DNA of 6,811 bases, taken from the NCBI GenBank assembly GCA_029933565.1, contig JAOZNY010000045.1:1-6811 (forward strand), written 5' to 3'. The stretch comes from Bacteroidales bacterium (lineage in GTDB: Bacteria; Bacteroidota; Bacteroidia; Bacteroidales; F082). Both the position numbers and the translations under genes were made by a program. Positions 1-6,642 of the stretch are shown one piece after another. The notes below the pieces were generated by a model. It did no database searches and was not told where the DNA came from. It saw only the letters and a program-made list of their open reading frames with translations. Position 1 is the stretch's first letter; every line of letters begins with the position of its first letter.

Positions 1-136
1 AAGAGACTTATTACAAAAAAATGGATAGTTATCTTGAATGTGGTTTTCATATTTTATTATTTATTTCAACTTAAAAAATTACTTGCTTTGCTGGTGGTCA
101 TGTTCTGATGGTTTTGCCAGTATTTGTTAATTTTAA
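1..136. other. AT-rich intergenic DNA, no gene seen
   Basis: This stretch lies beyond the terminator of the leftward transcription unit. I checked for short coding regions and found only brief open stretches, for example an ATG at 21 that stops after about 17 codons, with no recognisable product. I also saw no Bacteroidota-type promoter (TTTG, then TAnnTTTG about 20 bp later) on either strand. It is probably plain spacer before the next gene to the left, which is outside the window. Confidence 0.6.
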
Positions 137-227
137 TTGAACTACGAATATTGATTAACGAATAATGATTTAAGATGTAAATGAATTTCAAAAATTCTAA
201 AATCGTTAATCAGCGTTCGATATTCAA
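137..227. repeat. Degenerate intergenic inverted repeat (foldback)
   Basis: Two 24-nt arms face each other. The arm at 137-160 begins TTGAACTACGAA and ends TGATTAACG. The complement of 204-227 begins TTGAATATCGAA and ends TGATTAACG. They match at 18 of 24 positions, in conserved blocks TTGAA, CGAA and TGATTAACG. Between them lies a small perfect hairpin, GAATTT-CAA-AAATTC, at 183-197. From general familiarity, AT-rich repeats built from TTGAAT / CGAA / GATTAACGA units are dispersed in many Bacteroidota intergenic regions, and this looks like one of them. It is not transposase-bearing. A role (mRNA 3' end, protein binding site, or inert repeat) cannot be assigned. Confidence 0.55.
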
Positions 228-242
228 AAAACAATAAGAACT

Positions 243-262
243 AAAAAACCCCATATTGGGGT
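243..262 (-). terminator. Rho-independent terminator of the hydrolase gene / operon
   Basis: Read on the minus strand this is ACCCCA-ATA-TGGGGT, a perfect 6-bp stem with a 3-nt loop, followed immediately by a T run (the complement of 243-248). It lies about 37 bp past the stop codon of the hydrolase gene and is oriented correctly to end leftward transcription. A GC-rich stem plus a U tract is the classic intrinsic terminator, so this is the probable 3' end of the transcript. Confidence 0.8.
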
Positions 263-272
263 AATCCAAAGC

Positions 273-289
273 CACCTTCTTAGAAGGTG
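273..289. terminator. Second hairpin in the 3' region, possible bidirectional terminator
   Basis: CACCTTC and GAAGGTG form a perfect 7-bp stem around a 3-nt loop, 10 bp past the hydrolase stop codon. On the minus strand it is not followed by a T run, so there it is probably a 3'-stabilising hairpin in front of the true terminator at 262-243. On the plus strand it is followed by GATTTTT, so it could stop rightward read-through that would otherwise run antisense into the hydrolase gene. No plus-strand gene in this window ends here. Confidence 0.5.
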
Positions 290-298
290 TGATTTTTA

Positions 299-1537
299 TT
301 AAAGGTCTAAATCAAAATTCTTTTTATATGATTTCTTCACAAAATTATTAAGCCAATTGTTATATTCCTCTATGTCGCTTTTTTTCATTGATGAAGTGCG
401 CCATTTTTCTAAAGTATCAAATGTTTTAGAAAATATAATATCTTCATCGATTTTGATTTTTTGTCTTATTCCTGTTTTATCGGCATTTGAAAGGGCATTG
501 ATATTTATGTAATACTTTGAAGCAAACTTACCCCAACGAATTGGAAATACCTGCTCTTTTAAAGTTAATGCTGCACTACATATTGGCGAATCCTCAATTT
601 CATCATTCATTTTCAGCACTTCGGGAAAACTATTTTCTCCTTTTATCCATGAGGGAATTACAATTGAAGTAAGCGGAAAACCTACTGCCGACCAAAGAGT
701 TGTAAATTCTGGATTTTCACCCTTTTTAACTCCCTGTACAACGCAAGCCGATGCGCTAAGTCTACGCGGAATAAAATCGTGGAAAAAAGTATAAGTCACA
801 GTATTTTCAGGAACGTCTTTATATTCTTGATATAAGTCGGTTTTAAGAAGAGAGTGCTTTAAGCCCCTTGTAACATCTTGCATTATGAATTGAGCATCAA
901 ATGTGTTGGTGGACAATGCATTGTAGAATAATTCATCAACTGTATTTAATCTGATATAGCCGCTACTTTCTTCACCATAACTTCCTGTAAAGGAATAATT
1001 TGTTCTTAACACATATCCAAAAGGAGCAACTTTTGAGTCGTTGGCATCAAATTTCTCATATCCTCTAAAACCTAATTCAAACAAAACAGCACCACCTTGG
1101 CCGTCAATTACTCCAAAGTTTCCCTCAAGTCCTGTTGGTTTTTCTAAACCGTCTAAATAATCTTGAAAATCCTGAACAGTTGCACAACTAGCTAGCGCGT
1201 GTTTTATAAGTTTTCCTTCAAGTCCGGAATGTTTTGCAGTATCGCCCAGAGTTAAATTGTAGGAGTTGGAATTCATAATTGCAAATCCCTGGTCGTTCAT
1301 TCCTATCCAAATACTTTTGCCAATGGAATCTTTTGAATTAACCAATCCCATATAGGAATACTTATCGCCATCGAAATACATTATTTTATTATTGACAGCC
1401 CAAGTATCGCGGTTTTTCCATAATAATGGACGCCCGTCTTTAGTGTACTTTCCTGAAACTACTGCTACTGTGCATGAAAATGATTCTGCTGAAATAAGCA
1501 ATAGCAGAAGCAGAATGGGGAATATGTATTTTTTCAT
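299..1537 (-). CDS. Secreted Ntn-hydrolase, C45 / choloylglycine hydrolase-like (linear amide C-N hydrolase)
   Basis: Predicted N-terminal-nucleophile amidase of 412 residues. Residues 1-21 form a signal peptide (KK, then a long Leu-rich core, then SFS) and Cys22 follows directly. Ser at -3 and -1 suits signal peptidase I, so cleavage would expose Cys22 as the catalytic N-terminal nucleophile, as in bile salt hydrolase, penicillin V acylase and acyltransferases of this fold. Family-like blocks are C22-T-V-A-V-V, GRPLLWKNRD (35-44), GMNDQGFAIMNSN (79-91), GNFGVIDGQGG (139-149), LRTNYS (177-182) and IPRRLSASACVVQGV (256-270). D44, N140 and N180 are candidate active-site residues by comparison with the family. 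There is no lipobox (Phe at -2 and Ser at -3), so a soluble periplasmic or exported enzyme is more likely than a lipoprotein. The start is the only ATG giving a signal peptide; its leader is A-rich without a clear Shine-Dalgarno site. The substrate is unknown: the group includes bile-salt, penicillin, acyl-homoserine lactone and carcinine/peptide amidases. The gene follows a SusC/SusD pair on the same strand, after 161 bp containing a foldback repeat. Confidence 0.85.
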   Translation of the reverse strand: MKKYIFPILLLLLLISAESFSCTVAVVSGKYTKDGRPLLWKNRDTWAVNNKIMYFDGDKYSYMGLVNSKDSIGKSIWIGMNDQGFAIMNSNSYNLTLGDTAKHSGLEGKLIKHALASCATVQDFQDYLDGLEKPTGLEGNFGVIDGQGGAVLFELGFRGYEKFDANDSKVAPFGYVLRTNYSFTGSYGEESSGYIRLNTVDELFYNALSTNTFDAQFIMQDVTRGLKHSLLKTDLYQEYKDVPENTVTYTFFHDFIPRRLSASACVVQGVKKGENPEFTTLWSAVGFPLTSIVIPSWIKGENSFPEVLKMNDEIEDSPICSAALTLKEQVFPIRWGKFASKYYININALSNADKTGIRQKIKIDEDIIFSKTFDTLEKWRTSSMKKSDIEEYNNWLNNFVKKSYKKNFDLDL

Positions 1538-1588
1538 TGTTATTGTTTTATTGTTGTTTCAGCATCTATTATCTTAATGAAATAATGC

Positions 1589-1691
1589 CGTCATTGCGAG
1601 TGCCCAATACCATTGTTTTGGTTGATTAAGTATTGAAATGGCACGGGAGCAATCTCCTTAGATTGCTTCGTCGTGCCTCCTCGCAATGACG
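1589..1691. repeat. TCATTGCGAG-type foldback element (MITE/REP-like)
   Basis: The ends are perfect 12-bp inverted repeats, CGTCATTGCGAG (1589-1600) and CTCGCAATGACG (1680-1691). Nested inside is a strong hairpin: GCACG (1641-1645) pairs with CGTGC (1672-1676), and GCAATCT (1649-1655) pairs with AGATTGC (1660-1666) around a 4-nt loop. From general knowledge, TCATTGCGAG...GCAATCT...GCACG repeats are scattered in the intergenic DNA of many Bacteroidota and other bacteria and carry no coding capacity. No target duplication is obvious at the edges. It ends 7 bp after the SusD-like stop codon, so in the leftward transcript it would fold straight after susD. There it may act as a 3'-stabilising hairpin or partial terminator that lowers expression of the downstream hydrolase. 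It lacks a T run, so it is not a canonical terminator. Confidence 0.8.
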
Positions 1692-1698
1692 TTGTTCC

Positions 1699-3159
1699 TT
1701 ATTTTTCGGGAAACCAACCACCACTGGATGTGTTTACACCGTCAGCATTATCAACACCACCAAAAGTGTAAAGTGGCATGCTCATTACCATTAATTCTTT
1801 TGCAGGAATAGGAAAATGCAATAATGAACCTGTTTGCATCATATCACGACGACGCATATCAAAAAATGCCAATCCAAAACCGGTTTGTATAAGTTCAACA
1901 TCCCTTTCATGGAAGATTGCCTGCATTACTTTTTCCTTGTCACTTGCAGCATTTAATGGACTTAAATGTCCCCTTACAGTTCTGCTGCCATCATTAATAA
2001 TTTGAATTGCCTGATCCAAATTTCCCAATTCAGCCAATGCTTCTGCTTTAAGCAAGTCATTTTCGGTAACTGAAAAATCTACTACATCAAAAGATGTATT
2101 AATATCGTAAGGATAACGTGTGTATTCGTAATTGGAATAATGATAATATCCACGTTCTGGTTTCATATTGTTAGTTGAAACAAAACTGAAATCAGTTTCC
2201 AGTCTTTTGTCATTTCCCTGTGCAGGAGGAGGATTAACTCCATCATCAGGAAAACGCCATGGGTAGCGATCGTCCATTAAATTAATAATACGGCAGTCGA
2301 TACGTGCCCAACCCGGACGAACCGTATACCATTTATACCAGCACTTCCAGTCATTACCATCCATGTGAGGAGCAAGATCGCGTTGCATTCCATTATTGGT
2401 ATATTCCAAAACTTTTCCCCAGTTAATGGTAGAGTTTTCCTGTTTGTTACGTGAACCATAAACCATTAATCTAGCAGCAAATGAACTAGCAAGTTCACGT
2501 AATTCTGTAGAGGTGTATTTTGAACCGTTAATCCAGTCTACAGGTACAGTAAAATTATTGCTTGAGCATATTTCCATTGCTTTTTCAAGAGAAACAATTG
2601 CTGAATCCATAACCTGCTGATATGGGGAAGTACCTACTATTGCAACATCTGTATTTTCTGTAACAATAAATGCCTGATCGTAAACTAATCCAAGGTATCC
2701 AAGTGAAAGGCCCTGCATAAAGTAATTATAAGCCCTTACCATTTCTGTTTCATTTCCCAAATCTACACCACCGTCAATTGCTTTAATTATGTTATTGGAA
2801 ATATTTAATGTTCCATACATATCTGCATAATACCTCTCAAAAATATAAGCATAGGTATAAGAGGTAGTATTGTCGAAGGCCAGGCGTGGCTCCTTTGAAA
2901 GGTGGTACATTCCACTATTTGCCCATGAGCAAGTTCCCTGATCGGCAGAAACCCACATTGCCATTCGTGGCGAAATGCTTGATGTTTCTGCCATATACCA
3001 ATTATAGAAAGTAGATCCTGACATGGAATAAACATCTCCGGGGTTCTTATAAACCGTCTCTGTATCGGGTAAGTCATTATAATCAACATCCAAATCCTTG
3101 TGACAGGAACCAAATGAAATAATAATAAATAGAATTGAAATATATTTTATTGTATTCAT
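1699..3159 (-). CDS. SusD/RagB-family outer-membrane nutrient-binding lipoprotein
   Basis: Cell-surface lipoprotein that caps the SusC-type transporter and captures ligand for it. The 486 residues are slightly short for the family. Residues 1-18 are a lipoprotein signal peptide (hydrophobic ISILFIIISFGS) and Cys19 is the lipidation site. The following HKDLD (20-24), a Lys with nearby acids, resembles the surface-export signal described for Bacteroidota lipoproteins. Family hallmarks include the TPR-like helix AYNYFMQGLSLGYLGL (143-158) and the segment NDLLKAEALAELGNLDQAI (367-385). The block IFHERDVELIQTGFGLAFFD (415-434) then leads to DMRRRD and the C-terminal HFPIPAKEL (448-456). These match the helical repeats and the ER-EL...PIP..EL region of RagB/SusD. 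Many Trp and Tyr residues between 265 and 350 could contribute to a ligand surface, but no binding residues can be assigned. The start ATG lies 11 bp after the SusC-like stop, preceded by AAAGTAGCGAT with at most a weak ribosome site, so the two genes are almost certainly co-transcribed. The substrate is unknown. Confidence 0.93.
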   Translation of the reverse strand: MNTIKYISILFIIISFGSCHKDLDVDYNDLPDTETVYKNPGDVYSMSGSTFYNWYMAETSSISPRMAMWVSADQGTCSWANSGMYHLSKEPRLAFDNTTSYTYAYIFERYYADMYGTLNISNNIIKAIDGGVDLGNETEMVRAYNYFMQGLSLGYLGLVYDQAFIVTENTDVAIVGTSPYQQVMDSAIVSLEKAMEICSSNNFTVPVDWINGSKYTSTELRELASSFAARLMVYGSRNKQENSTINWGKVLEYTNNGMQRDLAPHMDGNDWKCWYKWYTVRPGWARIDCRIINLMDDRYPWRFPDDGVNPPPAQGNDKRLETDFSFVSTNNMKPERGYYHYSNYEYTRYPYDINTSFDVVDFSVTENDLLKAEALAELGNLDQAIQIINDGSRTVRGHLSPLNAASDKEKVMQAIFHERDVELIQTGFGLAFFDMRRRDMMQTGSLLHFPIPAKELMVMSMPLYTFGGVDNADGVNTSSGGWFPEK

Positions 3160-3170
3160 ATCGCTACTTT

Positions 3171-6100
3171 TTAAAAATTTAACTGAATTGAGCCAGTATA
3201 GGTCCTATAGTTGGGATAACCGAAATTGTCAAAAGGATAAAGGGTTTGATCAGTTCCTGAACCAGTTGAAGCAACTTCGGGGTCATAGCCACGATAATTG
3301 GTAAATGTTAGGACATTTCTTGACTGAAAGCCAATTCTTACTTTTTCAAATAATCCACCTAAAAAACCATTTAATTGTCTTTTGTCGAAAGTATAATACA
3401 ATGAAACTTCTCTAAGTTTTAAGTATGATCCATCTTCAACAAAGTATGAGTTTATGCCCGTGCCATCATAGAAATTATCATAATAAAAAATTGATTTTTT
3501 TTCTGAATCAGGTTTATTGCTTTGGTCATATTCAATTGCCCTTTTATCGCGGAATGTGTATTGGTATGAGTAATTATAAATATCTCCACCGCTTTTCCAG
3601 TTAAGTAAAAAATAAAGGGTAAAATTATATGCTTCAAGGGTATTACCGATGGACATTTGAAAATTTGGATTACCATTACCAATTTCAACTTTGTTGGCAA
3701 CACCATCGTTATCAGAATCAAGTTTTATTGCTGCTTCGCCTGCAGTGCCTTCAGTTCCTGCTAGAATCACAAAACCATCGGAATTAACTTCATAATCTTC
3801 AATAGTATTACCTTGGGGTAGTTGCGCTTCCATTTCTTCTAAACTAGTAATCCATTTGTATCCGTACATTAAACCAAAAGTTTCACCTTCTTTAACAAAG
3901 AAAGCATTACGTGGACCTGTATTATATTCAGGCATATCAAGTTCTGTAATTACTTGTCTTATATTATCGTAGTTAATAAAAGCCGACCAGTTAATATTTT
4001 TCTTTTTTATAAGGTTCATGTTTAACGCAGCCTCATAAACACGGCTTGAAATAACCCCAACATTTTGCCATTGATAAGGGAATCCTGTGTGTGAGGCTAA
4101 AGGTACTAATGCTATTGACCCCTTGGTTTCGGATTGTGAATAAGTAAAAACTAAACTGAACATATTAAGGAAATCTATATTTATTCCTGTTTCTATTTCG
4201 GTTGTCTCAGAAGGTTTAAGGTAGTTATTTCCCAAAGTACTTGATTTTAATAAACCGCTACCTGCCCATATATATGTTTCATATTGATTTGAATAAAATG
4301 GACGTAAACCAGATGTTCCAATTGATGCCCTAATTTTCAATTCATCAATACCGGGAATTTGGAAATCCTCTGTAATACGCCAACCAAGAGAAAATCTATA
4401 ATAAGGATTCCATCTAACTTCAGGACCAAATAAGGAGGAGCCATCGTAACGCAGCAAAGCCGACAAAAGATATTTATCTTTGTAATCAACATCCATAATA
4501 CCAAAGTAATTTAATGAAACTATTTCCCCATTGTTGGAACTAGCTAATACATCTTCAGGATTAAAATTATTAAAGTGGGGAATACCATCATAGATAAAAT
4601 TTTGCCCTGATATGGAAGAGTATCGAAAAGTACTGTTTTCATATAGGTAACTTAGTTTTAACTTAGTAGTAAAATTATTGAACTGCTTGTTTAAATTTGC
4701 AGTAAATTGAAGATTATTATCAAATTGATTATAGTTACTATTGTACAATGATCCACCAGTAGATTGATTATTACTTGCTATGTAACCTTTTGCCCTATAT
4801 GTACTATTAAAAAATTGCTTGTATTCGTAGGTGTATTTTGCATTAAGCGAAATCCATGGTAATATAGCATAGTCCACCATAATATTTCCAATCAAACTTG
4901 TTCGTTCTGCATAGCGATCAGTGTTTGCAAGTGGGTATAATGGGTTTGTTCCAATACTAAATGTATCGGGTAACATTTTGTATGGAGTTCCATCAAAATT
5001 CAATTGGTAGAGGTCAATATCGGGTGCTACATACAAAAGATTATAAAATGAAGTATTTGAGCCGGGGCTTCCTTCTTTAGTAAAAACTATAAGATTGGAG
5101 GTTGAGAGTTTGATTTTGTCGGTAAGCTTATGGTCAACATTAATTCTAAAGTTATTTCTTTTATAACCATCGGTGGCAAATAAAACACCTTCTTGTCGAT
5201 TATATTCGTAACCAATAAGAAAATTTGTTTTTGCACTGTTTCCTGCTACAGAGGCATAAGTAGAATTATAAAGTCCTGACTCAAAGAAATCTTTTTGATG
5301 ATCAATATAGCGAGCATAAGGATTATCTGCCCAGGTACTATCTGTTAAATGACGACCGCCTCCTAAAACATTACCAACACTATCGTAATTTACACCTTCG
5401 TACTTTGTGAAGTTTGGGTAATCCTGCCAGTCTTCGGCAAGTTTGTAGGGGTGACTATTTGACTGGTCAATATATTTTGCCATTCCCTGTGTTCCTAATT
5501 CCTGACGAATGACAACAGTAGTTTTACCAATTTCGTTGCGATTACCTCTATTAGTAGTAATTACAATTACGCCATTTGCTGCCCTTGAGCCATAGAGTGC
5601 AGCAGCAGCAGCACCTTTAACAACTTCCATCGACTCGATATCATTAATATTAATGTCAGAAAGTCGGGTACTAATTATAATCCCATCCATAATAATCAAT
5701 GGTGAATTTTGGCCTGTTAATGTAGTTGAACCACGAATCCTAATTTTGGCTGCTGAACCTGGTTGTCCATTTGCTTGTATCACTGAAACACCGGCAACTT
5801 TTCCTTGAAGAGTGCTTGCAACCGATGAGGCGCTTGCTTCCTTTAGGATTTTATCGTTTACCTTGTCAACACTAATTGTAAGATTTTTCTTAGATGTTTT
5901 TGATGCAACACCTGCGACAATTACTTCGTCGAGGCCGAAGGCATCTTCCTTTAACTGAAAATTAAAATAACTTTCTGAACCAATTTCTCTTGTAATAGTT
6001 TTCATCCCCAACATTGAAATCTCAAGTATTTTATGCTCGGGTTTTACCATAATAATAAAACTACCTTCCATATCGGTAACAGTACCAATTGTAGTTCCTA

Positions 6101-6536
6101 AAACAACAACATTAACTCCCGGCAAAGGGGAGCCTGTTGTTGCTTCAGTAACTTTTCCGGAAATGTTTCTCAGTTGGTTATCAACCCCTTTAATGGTATC
6201 GGTAACCGGAACTGCCTGTTGCTTAGGAGATTTTGTTTTAATTATAAAATAATCATTACGCAATTTTTTGTACTTAAGTGTACTCCCGGCAACAAGTGCT
6301 TCCATTGCTTCTTCAATTGTGGCACTGTTTAAAACTTCCTTGGAATTTGAATTTAGAGTTTCGTTTAAAGCATCTTTTTCAATGGTAATAGAAACACTAT
6401 ATTTTTTTTCCATTGATTTAACCGTGCCTTCAAGATTATTGCCTTCGGGATTGGTTTGTGATGATGCTTCTACATTTAATGCTGTCATTGCAAAAACAAA
6501 GGCCAGCAAAAAAATTAAGGTAATCGTCTTATTCAT
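3171..6536 (-). CDS. SusC/RagA-family TonB-linked outer-membrane transporter with STN domain
   Basis: Outer-membrane active transporter powered by TonB-ExbBD, importing ligand presented by the SusD partner encoded 11 bp downstream. The length of 1121 residues is normal for SusC proteins with an N-terminal extension. Order of parts: signal peptide about 1-25 (cleavage near VEA-SS); STN-like domain about 35-100, from LEGTVKSMEKKYSVSI to LKYKKLRNDYFIIK; and a carboxypeptidase-regulatory-like beta domain about 124-196 (ISGKVTEATTGSPLPGVNV, GTVTDMEGSF). Next come a TonB-box-like LDEVIVAG (202-209) and a plug about 215-330. The plug ends in the SusC/RagA signature NDIESMEVVKGAAAAALYG (298-316) followed by SRAANGVIVITT. 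The rest is the barrel, with DSDNDGV (940-946, acidic DxDxDG), IGNGNPNF (952-959) and a terminal QLNF whose final Phe is the usual barrel-assembly signal. The STN domain implies that ligand binding may also signal to a periplasmic anti-sigma factor, which is not seen here. The reading frame is intact. The chosen ATG gives a clean signal peptide (MNKTITLIFLLAFVFA). Substrate class cannot be inferred from this protein. Confidence 0.95.
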   Translation of the reverse strand: MNKTITLIFLLAFVFAMTALNVEASSQTNPEGNNLEGTVKSMEKKYSVSITIEKDALNETLNSNSKEVLNSATIEEAMEALVAGSTLKYKKLRNDYFIIKTKSPKQQAVPVTDTIKGVDNQLRNISGKVTEATTGSPLPGVNVVVLGTTIGTVTDMEGSFIIMVKPEHKILEISMLGMKTITREIGSESYFNFQLKEDAFGLDEVIVAGVASKTSKKNLTISVDKVNDKILKEASASSVASTLQGKVAGVSVIQANGQPGSAAKIRIRGSTTLTGQNSPLIIMDGIIISTRLSDININDIESMEVVKGAAAAALYGSRAANGVIVITTNRGNRNEIGKTTVVIRQELGTQGMAKYIDQSNSHPYKLAEDWQDYPNFTKYEGVNYDSVGNVLGGGRHLTDSTWADNPYARYIDHQKDFFESGLYNSTYASVAGNSAKTNFLIGYEYNRQEGVLFATDGYKRNNFRINVDHKLTDKIKLSTSNLIVFTKEGSPGSNTSFYNLLYVAPDIDLYQLNFDGTPYKMLPDTFSIGTNPLYPLANTDRYAERTSLIGNIMVDYAILPWISLNAKYTYEYKQFFNSTYRAKGYIASNNQSTGGSLYNSNYNQFDNNLQFTANLNKQFNNFTTKLKLSYLYENSTFRYSSISGQNFIYDGIPHFNNFNPEDVLASSNNGEIVSLNYFGIMDVDYKDKYLLSALLRYDGSSLFGPEVRWNPYYRFSLGWRITEDFQIPGIDELKIRASIGTSGLRPFYSNQYETYIWAGSGLLKSSTLGNNYLKPSETTEIETGINIDFLNMFSLVFTYSQSETKGSIALVPLASHTGFPYQWQNVGVISSRVYEAALNMNLIKKKNINWSAFINYDNIRQVITELDMPEYNTGPRNAFFVKEGETFGLMYGYKWITSLEEMEAQLPQGNTIEDYEVNSDGFVILAGTEGTAGEAAIKLDSDNDGVANKVEIGNGNPNFQMSIGNTLEAYNFTLYFLLNWKSGGDIYNYSYQYTFRDKRAIEYDQSNKPDSEKKSIFYYDNFYDGTGINSYFVEDGSYLKLREVSLYYTFDKRQLNGFLGGLFEKVRIGFQSRNVLTFTNYRGYDPEVASTGSGTDQTLYPFDNFGYPNYRTYTGSIQLNF

Positions 6537-6562
6537 CGTTTTAATTATTTGATTTATTATGG

Positions 6563-6598
6563 TAATACTATCGTATTATAACTGAAAAAAAACAGTTA
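6563..6598 (-). promoter_or_regulatory. Two tandem dyads in the susC-like leader
   Basis: Two perfect inverted repeats stand one after the other, 27 to 62 bp before the susC-like start. TAATAC (6563-6568) and GTATTA (6573-6578) are separated by 4 nt. TAACTG (6579-6584) and CAGTTA (6593-6598) are separated by eight A's. On the minus strand a TATAAT sequence (complement of 6575-6580) spans their junction. They could be an operator, or small leader-RNA hairpins that tune translation. In DNA this AT-rich, short dyads also arise by chance, so function is unproven. Confidence 0.35.
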
Positions 6599-6634
6599 AT
6601 TATTTTGTTTTTTATCTTCGTTGAACGGCTTCAG

Positions 6635-6642
6635 CAAATAAA
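6635..6642 (-). promoter_or_regulatory. Weak Bacteroidota-type -7 box candidate for the susCD operon
   Basis: On the minus strand this reads TTTATTTG, one mismatch from the Bacteroidota -7 consensus TAnnTTTG. About 19 bp upstream there is only TGG where a -33 TTG would be expected. If used, the leader RNA would be about 90 nt and would include the two dyads at 6563-6598. The box overlaps the inner end of the 12-bp inverted repeat beginning at 6640. If the operon is controlled by an ECF sigma factor, as the STN domain suggests, the real promoter need not match this consensus. Confidence 0.2.

Noticed and set aside
1471..1537. Lipoprotein interpretation of the hydrolase N-terminus (hydrophobic segment followed by Cys)
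   Set aside because: The residues before Cys22 are S-F-S, a poor lipobox, and the Cys aligns with the catalytic nucleophile of the family, which must have a free amino group.
1392..1577. 61-codon plus-strand reading frame overlapping the start of the hydrolase gene
   Set aside because: It is antisense to the signal peptide and active-site region of a well-supported gene, and its translation has no recognisable features.
1589..1691. CRISPR repeat, structured RNA or tRNA in the susD-hydrolase gap
   Set aside because: There is one repeat unit only, no spacers and no cloverleaf; the symmetry is explained by a foldback element with inverted ends.
1778..2005. 75-codon plus-strand reading frame inside the SusD-like gene
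   Set aside because: It is antisense to the conserved C-terminal SusD region; no domain or leader supports it.
2277..3113. Two minus-strand frames (2277-2459 and 2805-3113) within the SusD-like gene
   Set aside because: They are out-of-frame shadows of the SusD-like coding sequence and have no family resemblance.
3452..3721. 89-codon minus-strand frame inside the SusC-like gene
   Set aside because: It is an alternate frame over the conserved C-terminal barrel region of an intact transporter.
6268..6552. 94-codon plus-strand frame over the 5' end of the SusC-like gene
   Set aside because: It is antisense to the signal peptide and STN domain; its hydrophobic tail is the complement of the signal-peptide codons.
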